Made by a program: the position numbers and the translations under genes. Below are positions 46,028 through 59,831 of a DNA stretch of 64,000 bases, in pieces. The notes below the pieces were generated by a model. The model had not been told where the DNA came from. It made no database searches and saw nothing but the letters and a program-made list of their open reading frames with translations. Numbering within the stretch: position 1 is the stretch's first letter; the number at the start of each line of letters is the position of its first letter. Origin of the DNA: Progne subis subis (taxonomy: Eukaryota > Chordata > Aves > Passeriformes > Hirundinidae); assembly GCA_022316685.1 (NCBI GenBank), contig JAKJHU010000082.1:3224001-3288000 (forward strand), written 5' to 3'.

Positions 46028-49000
46028 GCATTATCAGGATTTCTACAAAGCCTAAACTTTAAGAGTGATGAATGTATCCGCACCCATATATAAAGGAAGC
46101 CATAGATGTTCTCACTGTGTATAAAGTTCCAAAGTTTCACTATGTACCAAAGCTGGTACATGTGATGAATGCATTTCACTTAGAGGAGGTTATTAGCACT
46201 TACCACTGCTGGGTTTGTCTCTGTGCAACTCAACACATCACCCATTAAATTGCACATCCTCCTCTTTTTTTGTCTCCTGGTATGTCATGTTTTTAGTTTG
46301 GAGCCTGTGCCATGGTGATCCGAAGCCTTCTGTGGTCTACTACAGCAAACACACACACACACACGCACACCCCTTCCATTCTTTACAAGGCTACCTTCAG
46401 TTACTTTTCAGCTCTTTATAGCAGGTGAAGTATGACGAGTTATCACCCCCTGCCTACCAGGCAGCACCAACCAGTTCATACAGTGTGTCCTTAGCAGAAT
46501 GCTGAAGCCTTTGTTGCACTTTCATGCTCAGCTTTCTGTTTTCAGTGGCAAATCGGGATGTGAATCTCAGGTCTGTTGAATAATGGGATCTGTGGGATAC
46601 ATCCTTGAAATAGCTCTCACACTGATTTCACAGCAGAGCAAATATCCTTCAGTTCAAGAAAGTCCCAGCAGATAAGAAAGCAGCTTCCCACTTCTCCTAG
46701 CACCACACTATGAGAATAACATATAAAAATTCATTATTGCAAGTTTCCTGTGATTCTTTCACTCCAGAGGCAAAACCTGAACCCTGCACTGAATCAGCCT
46801 TGTCCTTTCAGTCTTCCTGCAAAGATTTACTTCATTCCAGTCCCACTCCTGTCAATATACCAAAATTCATCAGAATACTGCATATGACATATCAAACTGT
46901 CTCTTTCCAGTTAAGGATTAGATGTCCTTGAAGTCTTGTATTTTTTATGGCTGGCCATACATCACGTTCCAGTTGTGCCCAATGAAATTCTACATAAACA
47001 TATAGAGGATTGGTTGAGATCCAGCAAAGTCCAAAAGAACAAATAAATTATATCTATATTTGGATGGAAACAAATTCCAGGGACTTGGACTGTCCTTCCT
47101 GGTTAAGCTCAGGTGTCTCATATTTCCTTAACAAATACGTAGGGAAATTTTCTATTCCCTGTACAAATACATATATTTTAGCCCACTTAAACCATCAGGG
47201 TAATAACCTCATCTGAAGCTTTTTTGAATAGGAAATTCAAGCGTTCTTCACATCAGAAGAATGCTTTTGCCTCTCTAATTTCCTATTTGGCAAGGATCAT
47301 GCCCACCACAGCAATTTCCCATTCATTTTGAAGCCTCGAGGTATCTTGAGGATTCTCACTGCTTCAAATAGTAGGTTCAGAGAATCACAAGGACATAAAC
47401 CTCAAAAAAAAAAAATTTAATATTACAGAACTGACTGTTAGGGTCAAACCCTAAGAGCAATATGGTACAATATAAATTAACCCAGGTAACTGGATCCAAT
47501 TCCAGACTGCTCACCTGTATTTGTGCAGGGTGAAATAACTAAGCTTTCTACATTCCTCTGAACTCAGTTACCTACAGGATCTTTGGTTTCACATTTTTGC
47601 ACATGCAGCTGGCAAAAATCTCTCTCCCATTTGCAAACTGAAAGCCAAGCCTGCAGCGCTCCAGCTCGCCTTCTGCCATATGTTTCAGTTTCACAAGCTT
47701 GGTCTCCTATCTGCAGAGACTGAGTGTGGGGTTTGCTATTCTTAGCATTTCTGCCTGATGAAAAACTTGTTTTCTGGCAACTTGCAGCACAGAGATCACA
47801 AAAGCTCCAAGACTCAGACTCCAAGCTCTGCAGCATGCACTTCTTCTCTGATGGTTTTTAGCTTTTACTGCTCCAAAGCACAGCTCAGGCTGCAAGAGCA
47901 TGTGCTGGAATGATCCACATCTTCCCATGGGCACTGCAATGGGCTTTCTTCTCCTTGGCAACAATAAATAATCTAATAAAAAGACACTGCCTCTTATAAA
48001 CAGATTTTTATTTCTCTGCAGATCTCTCCAAGGGCCAGCAAACTTTGACCCAGCAGACTGACATCTTCAGGTGTATCAGATTTAAAAAGAAAATACCCAG
48101 CACCTCTATCAAAATATCTATCGCTTGCACAAACTACATGCCACCTCAGCTGTTTCAGAGCACTCTGAACATAAAGTCCAAGTGAAAATGAAAGTGTTCT
48201 GAGGTACCCAGCGGCAAGGGTGACAAGGGGCAGCTTTAACTAAGGTCACACTGTGGTTGCCAACAGGGGAACAGAATGTATTTATACATTTTAAAGCAGC
48301 CGCAGCAGCTTTAATTGATCCCACGAAGGAATCGATTGCTCACCGTCTCTCTCAGTGCAAGAGAAGCATCACATGAAGCTGCATGTTACAAAGTTAAAAC
48401 AACTAAATGAAGACGGACATTCGGGCAGCACAGCAATTGATCTTAGATAAAAATTACATTAGTACATCCTGTCTCAAGCATTCCTTTTTGAGCTCTCATC
48501 TAATTGTACTCAGGCAAGACCATTAAGTTGATGAAGTTTAGAAGACCAAAAGCATCTCAGTTCCAGATTAATCTGATGAATCCACATAGAAATATCTTTG
48601 GGAACCAGACTTTTATTCATGGGGATGATTCTCCTTGGCCAGTGCAGGATTGTTCTTCAAAGTATTAAGACTATCCCTGTCTACTTTTCAATACTCCCTT
48701 CTTTCATGAAACAAAATATTCCTAGACTGCACTTAGATACTCTGACTTGTGACCCAGTGATGTTAGTTACTTTTTCAATTTCTGAGGGTTTCTAGGGCAG
48801 TAATTTCCTAACTTCCTCATCCCATTTGCTTTGTTTAGTTAGACCTGGAATTTAGGAGCAGAGCTCAGAACCTCTCCCACTCCTGCGCCTCAGAGAGGCC
48901 TGATACCTTCCTGTTATATGGCACTATGCCCCTTTACAACAAAACTGCCCAGAACTGCCAAGTTCTCTTTTCACAGAACAAATTCAGCTCCAAAATTCTG

Positions 49001-50470
49001 TCCTCCATCAGACCCAGCTCTAACATTACTGATGACAGGTTTGTCTCCTCTCCTTCCTCCTACTATTGAAATTATGCTTCAGATTAATTTCCCTACACAG
49101 GGTAGGGAATTTGCTGTAGAATTAGAAACAAATGAAACATTTCATCCCAAATGCCTAAGTGCTGGAGACATTTCCAAACAATTTGGTAGGAAAGTACATT
49201 TGGAATAAGAAAGAGGCTGCTTGCATTTCACTTCAGATTACCATTTGCCACTTTGGATTCATTTTACAGTCCACTTCATCAACATGCTCTGCAGTTGCCA
49301 AACACACCCATGCAATTGTTACTCTATAGAATGGAAATCCAGCTGTACACACAAGGACCCAGGTGTCAAAACACATTTAGAAGGATAGCAGCTATTGGAG
49401 TTGATGGAGTCGTACACTTAAATAGTCCAGTAGAACTGGGGTCAAACTTTAGACACGAATTAAGACAATGCAGAATCTAAAACCACTCAAGAGGAAAGTT
49501 TTTCATGATCTTGGCTCCACTGCCAGTGTTGTGACCTCTTGGATGTTGTCAATGCTTGAGAATGTCAGATCAGACTCATTACAGAGCAACCTGCATGAGA
49601 TTCAGTGACCTCTGACACAAAGTGGATCAGACTAGACAATCTGATTATGCCTTCTGTGAACCTCCGAAGAGCCATGGATTAGATCCCCCAATGAAAAAGG
49701 CTTGGCAGGGCCCCCCACTGCTCTTAGAGCAGAGGTCTTGCCATCAGCATTTCCAGACAGAAATCAAAGTCAGCCTCTCAGTCAGCTCCCTTAAAGTAGA
49801 CAATTTTTATTTTTTTTTTTCCTCAAACAGTAAGAACCAGAAAGCAGCTTGGAATTCCTGTTTCTTAATAATTCTGCTGGAAGCACTGATTGGAGAAGCT
49901 GGGAATTTGTGACTTTGAATTTAGACATGATTCAGGAAAGATGGGATACTCCACTTGGCAGAGTGCCCTTGAATTAGAGGAAACTGTAATTCTCATAGTT
50001 CAAGTTATTGAGGTTTGTGCCCTGTGAGGTACACACACATGGTGCTTTTCAATGAATAGATGGTGCTAGTGATTCTTATCTTTCCCATTGTTAAGTTTTA
50101 ACCATTAAAAACACAAGTTTCTCCATGCAGACTTGTTTTTATTGTAAGTAATATAAGAAAGTAACTTAGCAAAGAAAAATGGTGGATTGACATTTGCTAT
50201 ATTTAGCAAAGGACTACACAGATATGATTTCAGGTGCATGCAAAGCAAAAGGATGGGTCAGTGCATGAAAATGCCCAAAGGACAATGAAGTATGAAAGAT
50301 CCACAGAGCAGAAGTTGTGAATTGTGACAATTATTTGGTTTTAAACATACTTATAAAAAACAATTGCCTGCATTTTCTAGCATTCTCTTAAAATTAAATT
50401 TCACCAAAACAAAACCTGTATATCTGCAAGACAGAGCAGTAGTTCTGTTCCACATAAATTTACTCTACTT
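46028..50470. other. Unique DNA with one CNE-like block
   Basis: No recognised gene or mobile element. There is a short (CA)n at 46349-46370. The section 48300-48590 is AT-rich with AATTGATCTTAG, AAATTACATTAG and CATTAAGTTGATGAAG motifs and may be regulatory. All open frames are below 100 codons. Confidence 0.4.
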
Positions 50471-50473
50471 TAG

Positions 50474-50513
<40 letters not shown>

Positions 50514-50532
50514 AGAGAGAGAGAGAGAGAGG
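50474..50532 (+). repeat. A37 followed by (GA)n
   Basis: About 37 A residues run straight into a GA dinucleotide repeat of about ten units ending in GGG. It is a pure purine tract. No retroelement body adjoins it. Confidence 0.96.
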
Positions 50533-53500
50533 GAAAGCTGGTGAAGTCAAGAAGATACTTGACAACCACAAATCCAGCTCTGCAAATGGACTGGTCACCT
50601 GCCAGGGATGGAGACCTTCCCACTGGGCACTGAGCCTCAGCAGGAGCAATCACTACTCCAGGCAGAGGAGAGAAGCTGCTGCTGTAGGAAGATAAGAATT
50701 ACAGTGCTCCACAAGGAAAGCCACAGCCAAAGGTGACTGCACAGAACAAATTCTTACTGCAGCTCTCTTTCAACAGATTGCAACTGTGCACACTTGACCT
50801 GGCCAGCAATCTGCTCCTGCAAACACCCTGGGTGGATTCCACCACTTTGAATGGAGCAGGTCAGAGCTCACAATTCACTTTGTCTGGACACAGCTTCAGT
50901 GAAGGCAGTCAAGAGCAGTTTTACAGACAACAACTGATACCAGGGTCCCTTAGATCCCATTTTAACCCTTACAAGGATTTGTGGTCAAGCAACCTATTTC
51001 TCTGGCTTAGGCAAATCCAAAATTGGGTGTCCAGTTAATGCAAACAGAAACATAATGAGGCATTGCATGGCAGGGCAGGTGAAGTGCTACATTTCTCCTC
51101 TGGGACCAATCTAAATGTGCATGAATAGACGTTTGCCTTTGGGAGGGAAAATTGTCCTAACCAGATGGATCAGCCTGGTGGTGGCTGTGCTGGTGCACTT
51201 TGCCAAGTGCCACCAGGTGCACATTGATGCTCTCAGTGAGGCACCACAATCCAGACATTCTCAAGAAGAAGCTGTCCTGTGACCAACAGCAGAATTTATC
51301 CGTACAAATCCAGCCGTGCCCCCAAGACCTTGCTTCAGAAGCTTAGACCACACATCCTAGCCCTAGGAATACTAGCCCCAGGGACCTCACGAGGCCTCTG
51401 AGCACAGAGGAACAACAAAACTGCTCTGGTTTACTGCTGCTTGAAGTCTCCATCTCCCTGCCTTCTTGAGATTGTTGTTCTAAGAGATGCTGCCCCCATC
51501 CCTGACGCCTGGGCAGCACTGGGGTGCTCAGTGTTTATAGAAAGTGAGTGTGTGTGTGTGTGTTCCAGCTGGGGTGCAAGCTGACTGAACAAGGAGTTGC
51601 CAACCAGACCCAATGGTCCACATCCAAATCAAAGTTCAACTGCCAGCACAAAGTCTTTGCCCTTTAAAGTATTTTCCCGCACCACCGTGTGCCAAAAAAA
51701 AAAAAAAAAAAAAAAAAGAATGAGCAAACAGAGAAAGGCAAACAGAGGAGGCACTGATTGCAAAAGTCTATTTCTGATATTCTCAGCATGCTTAGTGACA
51801 TCGTCCATCATGGCCAGATGTTGGAGATTTAAGTTGAACAAATTAAAAGCCTGCTTCTTGCCCTCGGCGTATTTTGGTTTGTAGCACATCTCATTAGTGT
51901 GGTTTCCTTTAATGGCTCATTTAGTTTTTGGACTGAAGATTAGAAAATAAGCAAAGGCTAATTTAAGCAAACATTTTTTGCACAGCCACTTGCTGGCACC
52001 TCAGAACTTAGGGGGCTTGAGAAGGATGGGGAAAAAAGGGCTTTCTGTTTATCCACTTCACCACAAGTTTTTTTGATGCTGTTATTCAGGTTCTAAATAC
52101 AGCAAAGAGAATATTTGTTTTTTTAAAAAACACTTCCATGAGAATTTAGAGGTCTGAAGTTGATATATCTACCCTCAGTGGCCAATTTTAATTGGCAATA
52201 TCCCTTTAAAAACAAAGGGTCTTAGCTGCAAAGAGGTGCTTTGAAAGAGAAAACAAATTTGGTTGTGAGGAGTTCAGATGCCTGGAATCTGACATCTTTG
52301 AAGCAGAAAGAGCTTTCCTCAAGAGATTCAGCTTACAAGAAACTGAAATAAAGGCCAACAGAATTTGGAGGGGGAATTTTAAGAACTGAACAGAAAGCTT
52401 CCAAGATCTGTCTATGTGAAAGAATCAAGTCTTTAAAGTTTAAAATAATGGCATTATATGAAGGAAATTAAATTCTTCTTTGTGAAGCTAATCACACTTT
52501 GAACTGCAGATGCAGAAAAATGCTAGGGGTTTGTGTTAAGCAATGAACCAGACAAAGCCCTCAGCCTTCTGGCCTTATTAAATATCAGGCAGACATTTGT
52601 ATTCTAAATACTTCATTGTTTTACACTAATGACACATGATCTGACATCCCAAAGATGCTCCGTGGGACTTCAGTGTTTAATGCTGCTGGACTTCTCTCCC
52701 CATGCTGTCATTGCAGAAACATTTATCTCCTCAACAGCATGATGCCAGCAGCATCTTTAGAAGACCCTCAAAAAATAATCCCCTTAAATGCAAGTTACAC
52801 GTTGTCCCAAGTCCTTTAGGCTATCTAGTAAATTCCATGATGCCATGGAAATACAACTCAGGTGTGACACTCTGGGAGATCAATAAAAACAAAACGGCAA
52901 ATTGCACAGAGAGCAGATGTTTTCCAATCCACACCTTCCTTAAATAGGTAAAACTGTTGGTACTCCTCCCTGTAGAAAGTCACGTGGCAAGCAATGTTTT
53001 TGCAACACTGCAAAGTCCTGGCGATCCTCTCACAGAGGATATTGCTCATTTGAGTATGCATTGCAACACTTGCAATCTGCATGAATTTGTCCAGATCAGG
53101 AAAGCTACTTGTCCCTTCTGCTGCCTCACAAATATATCTTGATTAAAAGCAGTTATCCATTTCACCAATAAAACCTTTAATAAGACATTCCTGCAGCTGA
53201 AATCACCTTTGCCCAATCTCCCACCTCTTCAAAAAAGGCTCCAACACTTGTCAGATTCTAAGCTGTATAGAGGAGCAGAAAAGATGAAGTCAAAAGTCTT
53301 TCCCTGCTGACTCCCTGCAGCGCAGGGGTAAGACAGGTACAGCAGGCACATTTACAGAGGCTTTTCCACAATCTCAGTGTGCTACAGGTGGAACATCCTC
53401 CCCAAATCACAAGTCTAGGGGTGCCACGGATTTCTTTGTCACAGGTTGAAAGGATGCTCTCAGATTTCAGAGCTGAGTGACTCTCAAGTTGCTGAAGGCT

Positions 53501-54479
53501 CCTCTCTCAGATGAACCCCAAGCTGGCTCTGATGCCATGATGGATTTTTGTCTTTTCTTTTTACATACCTTTATATATTCTCAATATTCTTAGCGTACGT
53601 GCTTGTAATACTTTAAGCCTAATATCTTAGCATAATCCTGGTATTCTGCTAGACCAGAAGACAAAACATGCTAAAGGCCTCCCAGTTGGAGGCCCAAAAG
53701 CCTCATGCTGTCTTGAGACACCAAGGTTCTCTATAGGACATATTCTGTAAACTAAATTAGGACCATCTGGGGAGAAATACTTTAAAATAAGGAGACATCA
53801 CGCCATTCATTTAAGCCTCTCATTGGGAAATCTTTGTCAAATACATTAATTTGCAAAATCTCTAAAGTTATATACACCATGTGTGTGCATTTCATCGTAT
53901 TCCACCTTGACAAACTGTTGCACACAAGAATCCTTATTAAATACCGAGGTAAAAGCCCTTTTATCCTTTAACTGTGCTTGGCTCATAATTCTAAGACCAG
54001 GGTAAAAGGCATCAGCACAAAGCTGCATAACTTCCATAAGGACAGAGGGACATAAGCAGCCCCTGAGGAGGAGCTTGGCCTGGTCCTCAGCTTCACGCTC
54101 TGAATATGAGAACTGATCCGCACCAGAAATTGTCTTTAATTTTCTAAGAGATTGCTCTTTCTAGCCACACATAGGCAGCAGGGATCACACTCTGCAAGGT
54201 TCTCCCAAAACTCCATCTGAAGCTGTAGGGGATGTTTCTATGCACAGCCTGAGAAGGTCAGGAGGCACAGGCTCTATTGAAATGAACAAAATAAGTTTAG
54301 CTTTCTTTTTTATCCAAATTTTCTCTGCTATGTTCAAAGGAAAATGAGATGAGTAGAGCTTGCCAAGATTTTTTCCTTATTACATTTGCTTTCAAAATCC
54401 ATAATTTGATATCTAAATTATTTGTATGTTTGGACTGAACACAAAGAGCTTGAGGAAAAACACAGTTCAAAAGTTGGTC
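50533..54479. other. Unique DNA with small simple repeats
   Basis: No recognised gene. It contains (GT)n near 51545-51561 and an A-run at about 51694-51717. AT-rich sequence near 52150-52210 holds the near-palindrome CCAATTTTAATTGG. A minus frame is open from about 54160 to 53846 (about 100 codons) and reads like a plausible protein, but it has stops on either side and no known domain. Confidence 0.4.
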
Positions 54480-54503
54480 CTTTTTTTTTTTTTTTTTTTT
54501 TTT
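54480..54503. repeat. T24 homopolymer
   Basis: An uninterrupted T-run of about 24. A second T-rich stretch with C interruptions lies at about 54976-55024. Confidence 0.9.
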
Positions 54504-55533
54504 AATATTCTCAATGAAACATTTTGGATACTTTTCCCAAAACTGTTTATACCTTAAAAATTAAAGGAAAAGCTTTAAATTAAAATATTTCTTTAATGTC
54601 TCAATGTTTTGGATTAACTAGAAAGGATTATCCACCAGTTTCATTGCTAAATAAGAACAACAAAAAATCCTGTTATTTCAATAGCTCTAAAGAATGTGGA
54701 TTAGGAAGACAAATCATGTACAGCGCTTTATAATTTTTGGAAGCATGTTGTGAGAAAAGCTGTAAGAGATCTACCTGCAAGGAAATCCATAAATAGAACT
54801 GATAACCTGTCCATCACCGCTGCTGCTGAGAGGCTGCTTGACAGGTGCCCGTGAATATCACTGTGTTTTGTGAATATCACCCAGGTTTTGAGCAGGTGAA
54901 GCCACGGCACTGAAGCAGCTTCAGAGGTACTTTCTGGACATTTTGTGCAACAAATATCCCACGAGGGAGAGGATTTTTTTTTTTTTTTTCCCTTTTTTTT
55001 TTTCCCCTCTTTTTTTCTTTTTTTAGTGGCTCATTACCCCATCTTGGTAACGTTCTAGAGATACTGCCAGACTAATTGAAAAGGCACATAGTAAATAGGT
55101 AATGAAATTTGAGTCTGAGAACTGATTCAGAAGGAGTCTTGTTGGTTTTGTGGTTTGGAAAAGTATTTTAGAGGTTTCGGGCAGAGAGCCCATTGACTGA
55201 AACTTGCAAGATAAACACTCTAAATCCAGAGCTTGTGGTGAATACACAAATCCTCTTTAAAACAAACTCCTGTAACTGGAATAGACTTTAGGTATAAGCA
55301 GCATGCTCCCCAAAGGCTGTTTGAACTCTTATGTCTGTATCAGTTACATAAAAAGTTGCTGTCCCTAGAACATTTTGTCATCTGAAAGTTTGGGGCAAGC
55401 TTCAAGGAATCTATCTGAGGACAAAAAATAAAAATATTTAGTTCATGTTCTTCACAAGCTTGAATTCAATTCAGTGCTGTTTGCCATGGGATTTATTCAT
55501 TAAGTTGCCATTACCAGTAACATGAGCTATGGG
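54504..55533. other. Unique DNA with a T-rich tract
   Basis: Apart from the T/C homopolymer block at about 54976-55024, no repeat or gene is recognised. Confidence 0.4.
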
Positions 55534-55990
55534 TGCTGCCTTGGGAAGGATGACCTGAAACAGAGACTGGACAGAACCAGAGAACAAAGTGGATATTTAT
55601 TGAAAGGCCTCTAGGGTACCCCTTGGGCAGGACAAGAGCCTGAGCAAGGCTACACCCAGGGCGGGCCCAAAATGGGCACAAAATGGACCACAGGTCATGA
55701 GGTCTCACACTTTGATAAGTTTTGGTCCATTTTTATGTTGGGGTTTAATTGTTCAATTACTGATTCAGGTTATGAAGTTCCATCCTTCTTGTTTTCTCTC
55801 TTCAGCCCACCATTGTTAGTGCTTTTCGGCCTGAAAACTTGTAATGGTTGTCCTTGGTCTTCAGCAGGAAAAGGATTTGTGTTTTCTCCCTGCTCTGTGA
55901 AGAGCTGAGTGATACAGGATGTGAGCTCAGACCTTCACCCCTGGGCAGCACAGAATCTGAAAAACATGAAAAATAAAACCGAAGGCATCA
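55534..55990 (-). mobile_element. Family A LTR, minus strand, likely TSD
   Basis: This full copy collinear with 6101 and 9194 has a left end TGCTGCCTTGGGAAGG and a right end AAGGCATCA at 55990, with the complements of AATAAA near 55596 and of the TATA box (mutated, TTTGATAAG) near 55712. ATGGG precedes the left end (55529-55533), and ATGGG also reads across the right end from 55990, so a 4-5 bp target duplication is likely, with a one-base ambiguity at the terminal A. Solo LTR. Confidence 0.88.
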
Positions 55991-58900
55991 TGGGGAGAGC
56001 ACATCACAGAGGAAATTCAGCCACTACTGTATCAGCAGAGATGCTGAAACCCATGGGTGTGCATGACATCCCAGCTGGAGCCAGAACCCAAAATCTGCCA
56101 GCTGCAAAATAATTGCATGGATGACATTACAAACAGCAGCAGCATTTTGGCTGTATCAGATACAGGGCCAGCCTCATGCTGTGGCTCAAAGCCAGAGCCA
56201 CAAAGTTCCTTGGCATGATTTTCCTTACATCTTTAAGTCTTTTCTATGAATGTATTTGTTGTCAATAACGCCATATAACTTGGAATGTCTCTTCTCAGTC
56301 TCCTGCAAGTTGCACAGATCAGAAACGAACTAATGGCAACAGCCAGTAATCTGGCTTTTCTTTAGAGTGGTAAAAAATAAAGTTCGAGTTTGGAACTAAT
56401 ACAACTAAAAGCACCATCACAATCATTGCCCCAGTGCCCAAATCCTCCAGAGTAGTATCATACATGCTGAACTGTTTGATGTAATATTTTGTGAAGGTAA
56501 GTTTATAGAAATAGCAGTGTTTTGAAAAGGGTTTCTAGTACCTGGTTTCTGAAAGGATCTTTTTAAAGGATTTCAGTCTATATCTTAGAAATCTGCATTT
56601 ACTCATGGAGTTATTTAAAACTCAAACAAGCCTTTAATCTTAATTCCACTGAACAGAAGGGAGGCAACAACTTCGTGTTAGATCAAAGATATGGACGTAT
56701 GGACAGTAAGCAGCTGAGTTTAATTTTTAGAAAGCTCTCTTCTGTTCTCTGCTCACCGACTGCCCTAAAATCATATCCCAGTCTGACTGACTTCTGAAGC
56801 CAGCTGCTTTAAAGGTTCAGACTCAGCTCATCAGGCAGACAGCGCCATTGTCCCTGTAGCTCTTCTAACTCCTAATCAAAACCATTCCACAGTTCTTCAT
56901 TTAGATACAGAAAATATATCACATTTCTACAAAACCACAGAGACCTCAGCAGCTGTTAGTTTCCAGATTAGTAAACTGTAATTGGAGGGTAAGCGCTGAT
57001 CCTAAGTCATTAGCAGAACCTCCAAAAATACTGTGGATGGCTGCCTGCTGTGCTCCTCAGCGCAAATGGACCAGCAAAGAAACACTTTCTGAAGACCAGA
57101 GATAACAGAGGTTACCAGCGTTGGCATCAAGGCTCCAGATAATCTCCAAATTAAAGCTTTCAGGTGCGATGAAGCCCAGCTGGCACACATCAGGCTGATA
57201 ATCTAAACATAATCCACAACCTGCCAAACTGGAGACTGAATTAATTAGGACACTGAGGGGCTATGTAAAAGACCAGAGATTACTGAACTCCTAATTACTG
57301 AATTTGATTACCCTGGAAACAACATAGCTATTCAGTTAATTTTATCACCTTCAGTTCTGCTTTAGACAGACACAGTTTTGTTGAACCATTGCTGTGTCTC
57401 AAATTAAGCCTCTGCAAGATTTGGCATGCAGCAGCAACCTTGGCTGAAAAGCCTGAAAAATTGACAGCTAGGTAAGCTACCCAAATCTTTTAGTTCTTTC
57501 CTTCAGAATATCAAGTCCTCAGAACAGGCTGCCTCACAAGCATCCTGCCATGCTTCATTAGGCACTACATAACCAAAGAATAGTCACATCCTTGCAGTGT
57601 GTTGGCTTTTTATTAACTCAATCTTAAGTGGACAGTACTAAAAATAAAAATCTAGGAAGATTCATGTTTAATTAATTTCACTTTTAGATTTATCACAACT
57701 GGTTTACCAAGGTACCAATACACTCTTAACTCTATTATGACATAATTCAGTTCCCTCACAGCGAAATTCTCTAAATCTGCAAATAAAAAACTTCTTCTTC
57801 ATGCATTCCAGGAACTGAGATGCACAATGCTTAAAGAGGAATGATCCAAAAATACAGCAGAAAAAAATATTCTGTTCATTTTCATAAGCTAATTTTTTGC
57901 AAAAGCCTTGTTAATATGTTTTAAATAAACCCACATTTCATTCATGTCATTTATGACATAATATGAAACTGTGGGGAAAAGATATTAACAATATTAACAC
58001 ATTACAGTGATTCACTAATCTTCCTTTTCCCACCTGAAATTAAGGTGGAGCTATCCATTTAAAATTCCTCATTGCTTACTGAATTGAGCATTACTGTTCT
58101 GCTCACACCCTCCTCTTCCCAGAGAGCATTTCTAAAACAAAAGATTCATTCCCTAAAACACACCATGATATGTCCAAGTCCTTTGAGCAAACACATCATC
58201 CGCTTATCTCCAGAACTTAACTCCATTTCCTTCCGAGTTTGACAATGGTAAAAATCCTGCCTCAATTTGCTATGCAAATTTGCACTTTATTAGCAACACA
58301 TCTTCATTCGAAGCACAAGGTGAGCAACACTAAAACACTGTATGACTGCTCTATTTCAACTCAATCTCTGTTCCTATGGATTTAATGCACTTTCTTCACA
58401 GATAACACGAATCAGTGTCCCAAAAAGCACACTGGAAGAGCTGGAGGATGAAAAAGAAACTTTACAGTCAGGTGCCAAGGATGACAAGAGATTATGACTA
58501 AGGCTTTGGTGGAACTGCAATTGCAATTTTTTTCTTTTTTAGGAAAAGTGGTAACCTGGTTGATGTTGAGCATCACTTTTACGTTATTAACCAAGAGAGA
58601 TTTTCCCCCACATACATGTTTGTTCTGCTTTGAACAGCATCACCTTGACCTGGAAGTGGAAGTCTGAAAATTTGGTTTGATGTCACCCATTTCCAAAATT
58701 TCATTCAAGGCAGAATTTGAAAAACACATTAAGTATCAGAAAGTCCAGCTCTCCAAAGTTTACTGTTTTTAAAAAAAGACAAATTAGGTATAGTTTCACA
58801 GAAATCTACAACTATTCTAGGAAATAGAGTATCTCACAGGAAAGAAATATGAGCATGAATGAACCAGGATTTTTTTGAGGCTATGAGAAGTTGTAGAAAA

Positions 58901-59388
58901 GGGCCAAGGAAACCAGTCTCCTGAGACCTAATTCACAACTGAATTCTCAGGAAACATGTTGGTAATAAACACGAATAAACACAGTTGGTAATAAACACAG
59001 ATATTTTTAAAAACACTTCAGAAGACTTCTTCAGGGGCCCCCATCAAAAGAAAAAAACACAATTAGGATGCTCGCTGCCATACCCCTTCCTCCTGTCTTT
59101 TCTCCTCACACTGTTTCTTAAATGCTGGAATTATCTAATTTGAACATTATTCATTATTTAAAAAGAAAAAAACCCACCAAACTTTGGCACAGCAAGTATT
59201 CTCAGAAGGAATCTCACGTATTTTTAGACTAAATCACAGTTAGTAAAGTCCCCAGGGCATAAAGGTGGAAATAAAAAGCATTTTAAACAATCAAACTACA
59301 AACATGCTGTAAAATGAGCATGGGCTTTGCAGTGATTATGCTCGTAATTTTAAAAAATTATCTTAAATATTTTTAATTTTATTTTTAA
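55991..59388. other. Unique DNA with AT-rich CNE-like blocks
   Basis: No recognised gene or mobile element. The block 56950-57360 has clustered GATTA, TAATTG and TAATTA motifs and lacks simple-repeat texture. A near-duplicate of TTGGTAATAAACAC occurs twice near 58959 and 58985. Confidence 0.4.
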
Positions 59389-59414
59389 TTTTTTTTTTTT
59401 TTTTTTTTTTTTTT
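59389..59414. repeat. T26 homopolymer
   Basis: A T-run preceded by AT-rich TTTTTAATTTT units from about 59350. Confidence 0.9.
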
Positions 59415-59831
59415 CAATATTCAGCCTCTTACTCTGATAATATACTCCACAGGTCTGAGCTGCCAGTCAAAAATTCACATCCCATCTCCAAATCCCATGT
59501 TGATCCTTCCAGTTACACTTACTGAGGTTAAATGCCCTTCACAGCAACCAGTGAGTTCAAACACTTCCCTGCCCTCCTGAGCAAGGACAATTGTGCAGAG
59601 GGACCTGCAGGCCAGGCCATCCACCCGAGCCTACCACAGCTCCAGGTGGGCCTGAGGAGAGGGGCTCTCTTGGTTCTCCTGGCTGAAATCCCGTGCTTTT
59701 CCCTGTCAGAGCTCAGCGAGTCCCAGGGCTCCCCAGCGACCAGCCCGAGCGAGGTTCAGGCAAAGCCTGAAGCCAAGACTGCGACCCTCTGGCTCCAGCC
59801 CTGTTCCTTTCTGCACTGACCCTGGGGCTTC
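59415..59831. other. Unique GC-richer DNA
   Basis: A 95-codon plus frame lies at 59532-59819, but it has no known domain and its composition follows local GC content. Nothing else is recognised. Confidence 0.4.

Noticed and set aside
53846..54160. A minus-strand open stretch of about 100 codons with protein-like composition
   Set aside because: Stops bound it on both sides, no family is recognised, and a stretch of this length is expected by chance.
59389..59414. Homopolymer T/A runs as possible retroposed mRNA tails or terminators
   Set aside because: No insert body or target duplication is recognised beside them, and such runs are common in vertebrate DNA.
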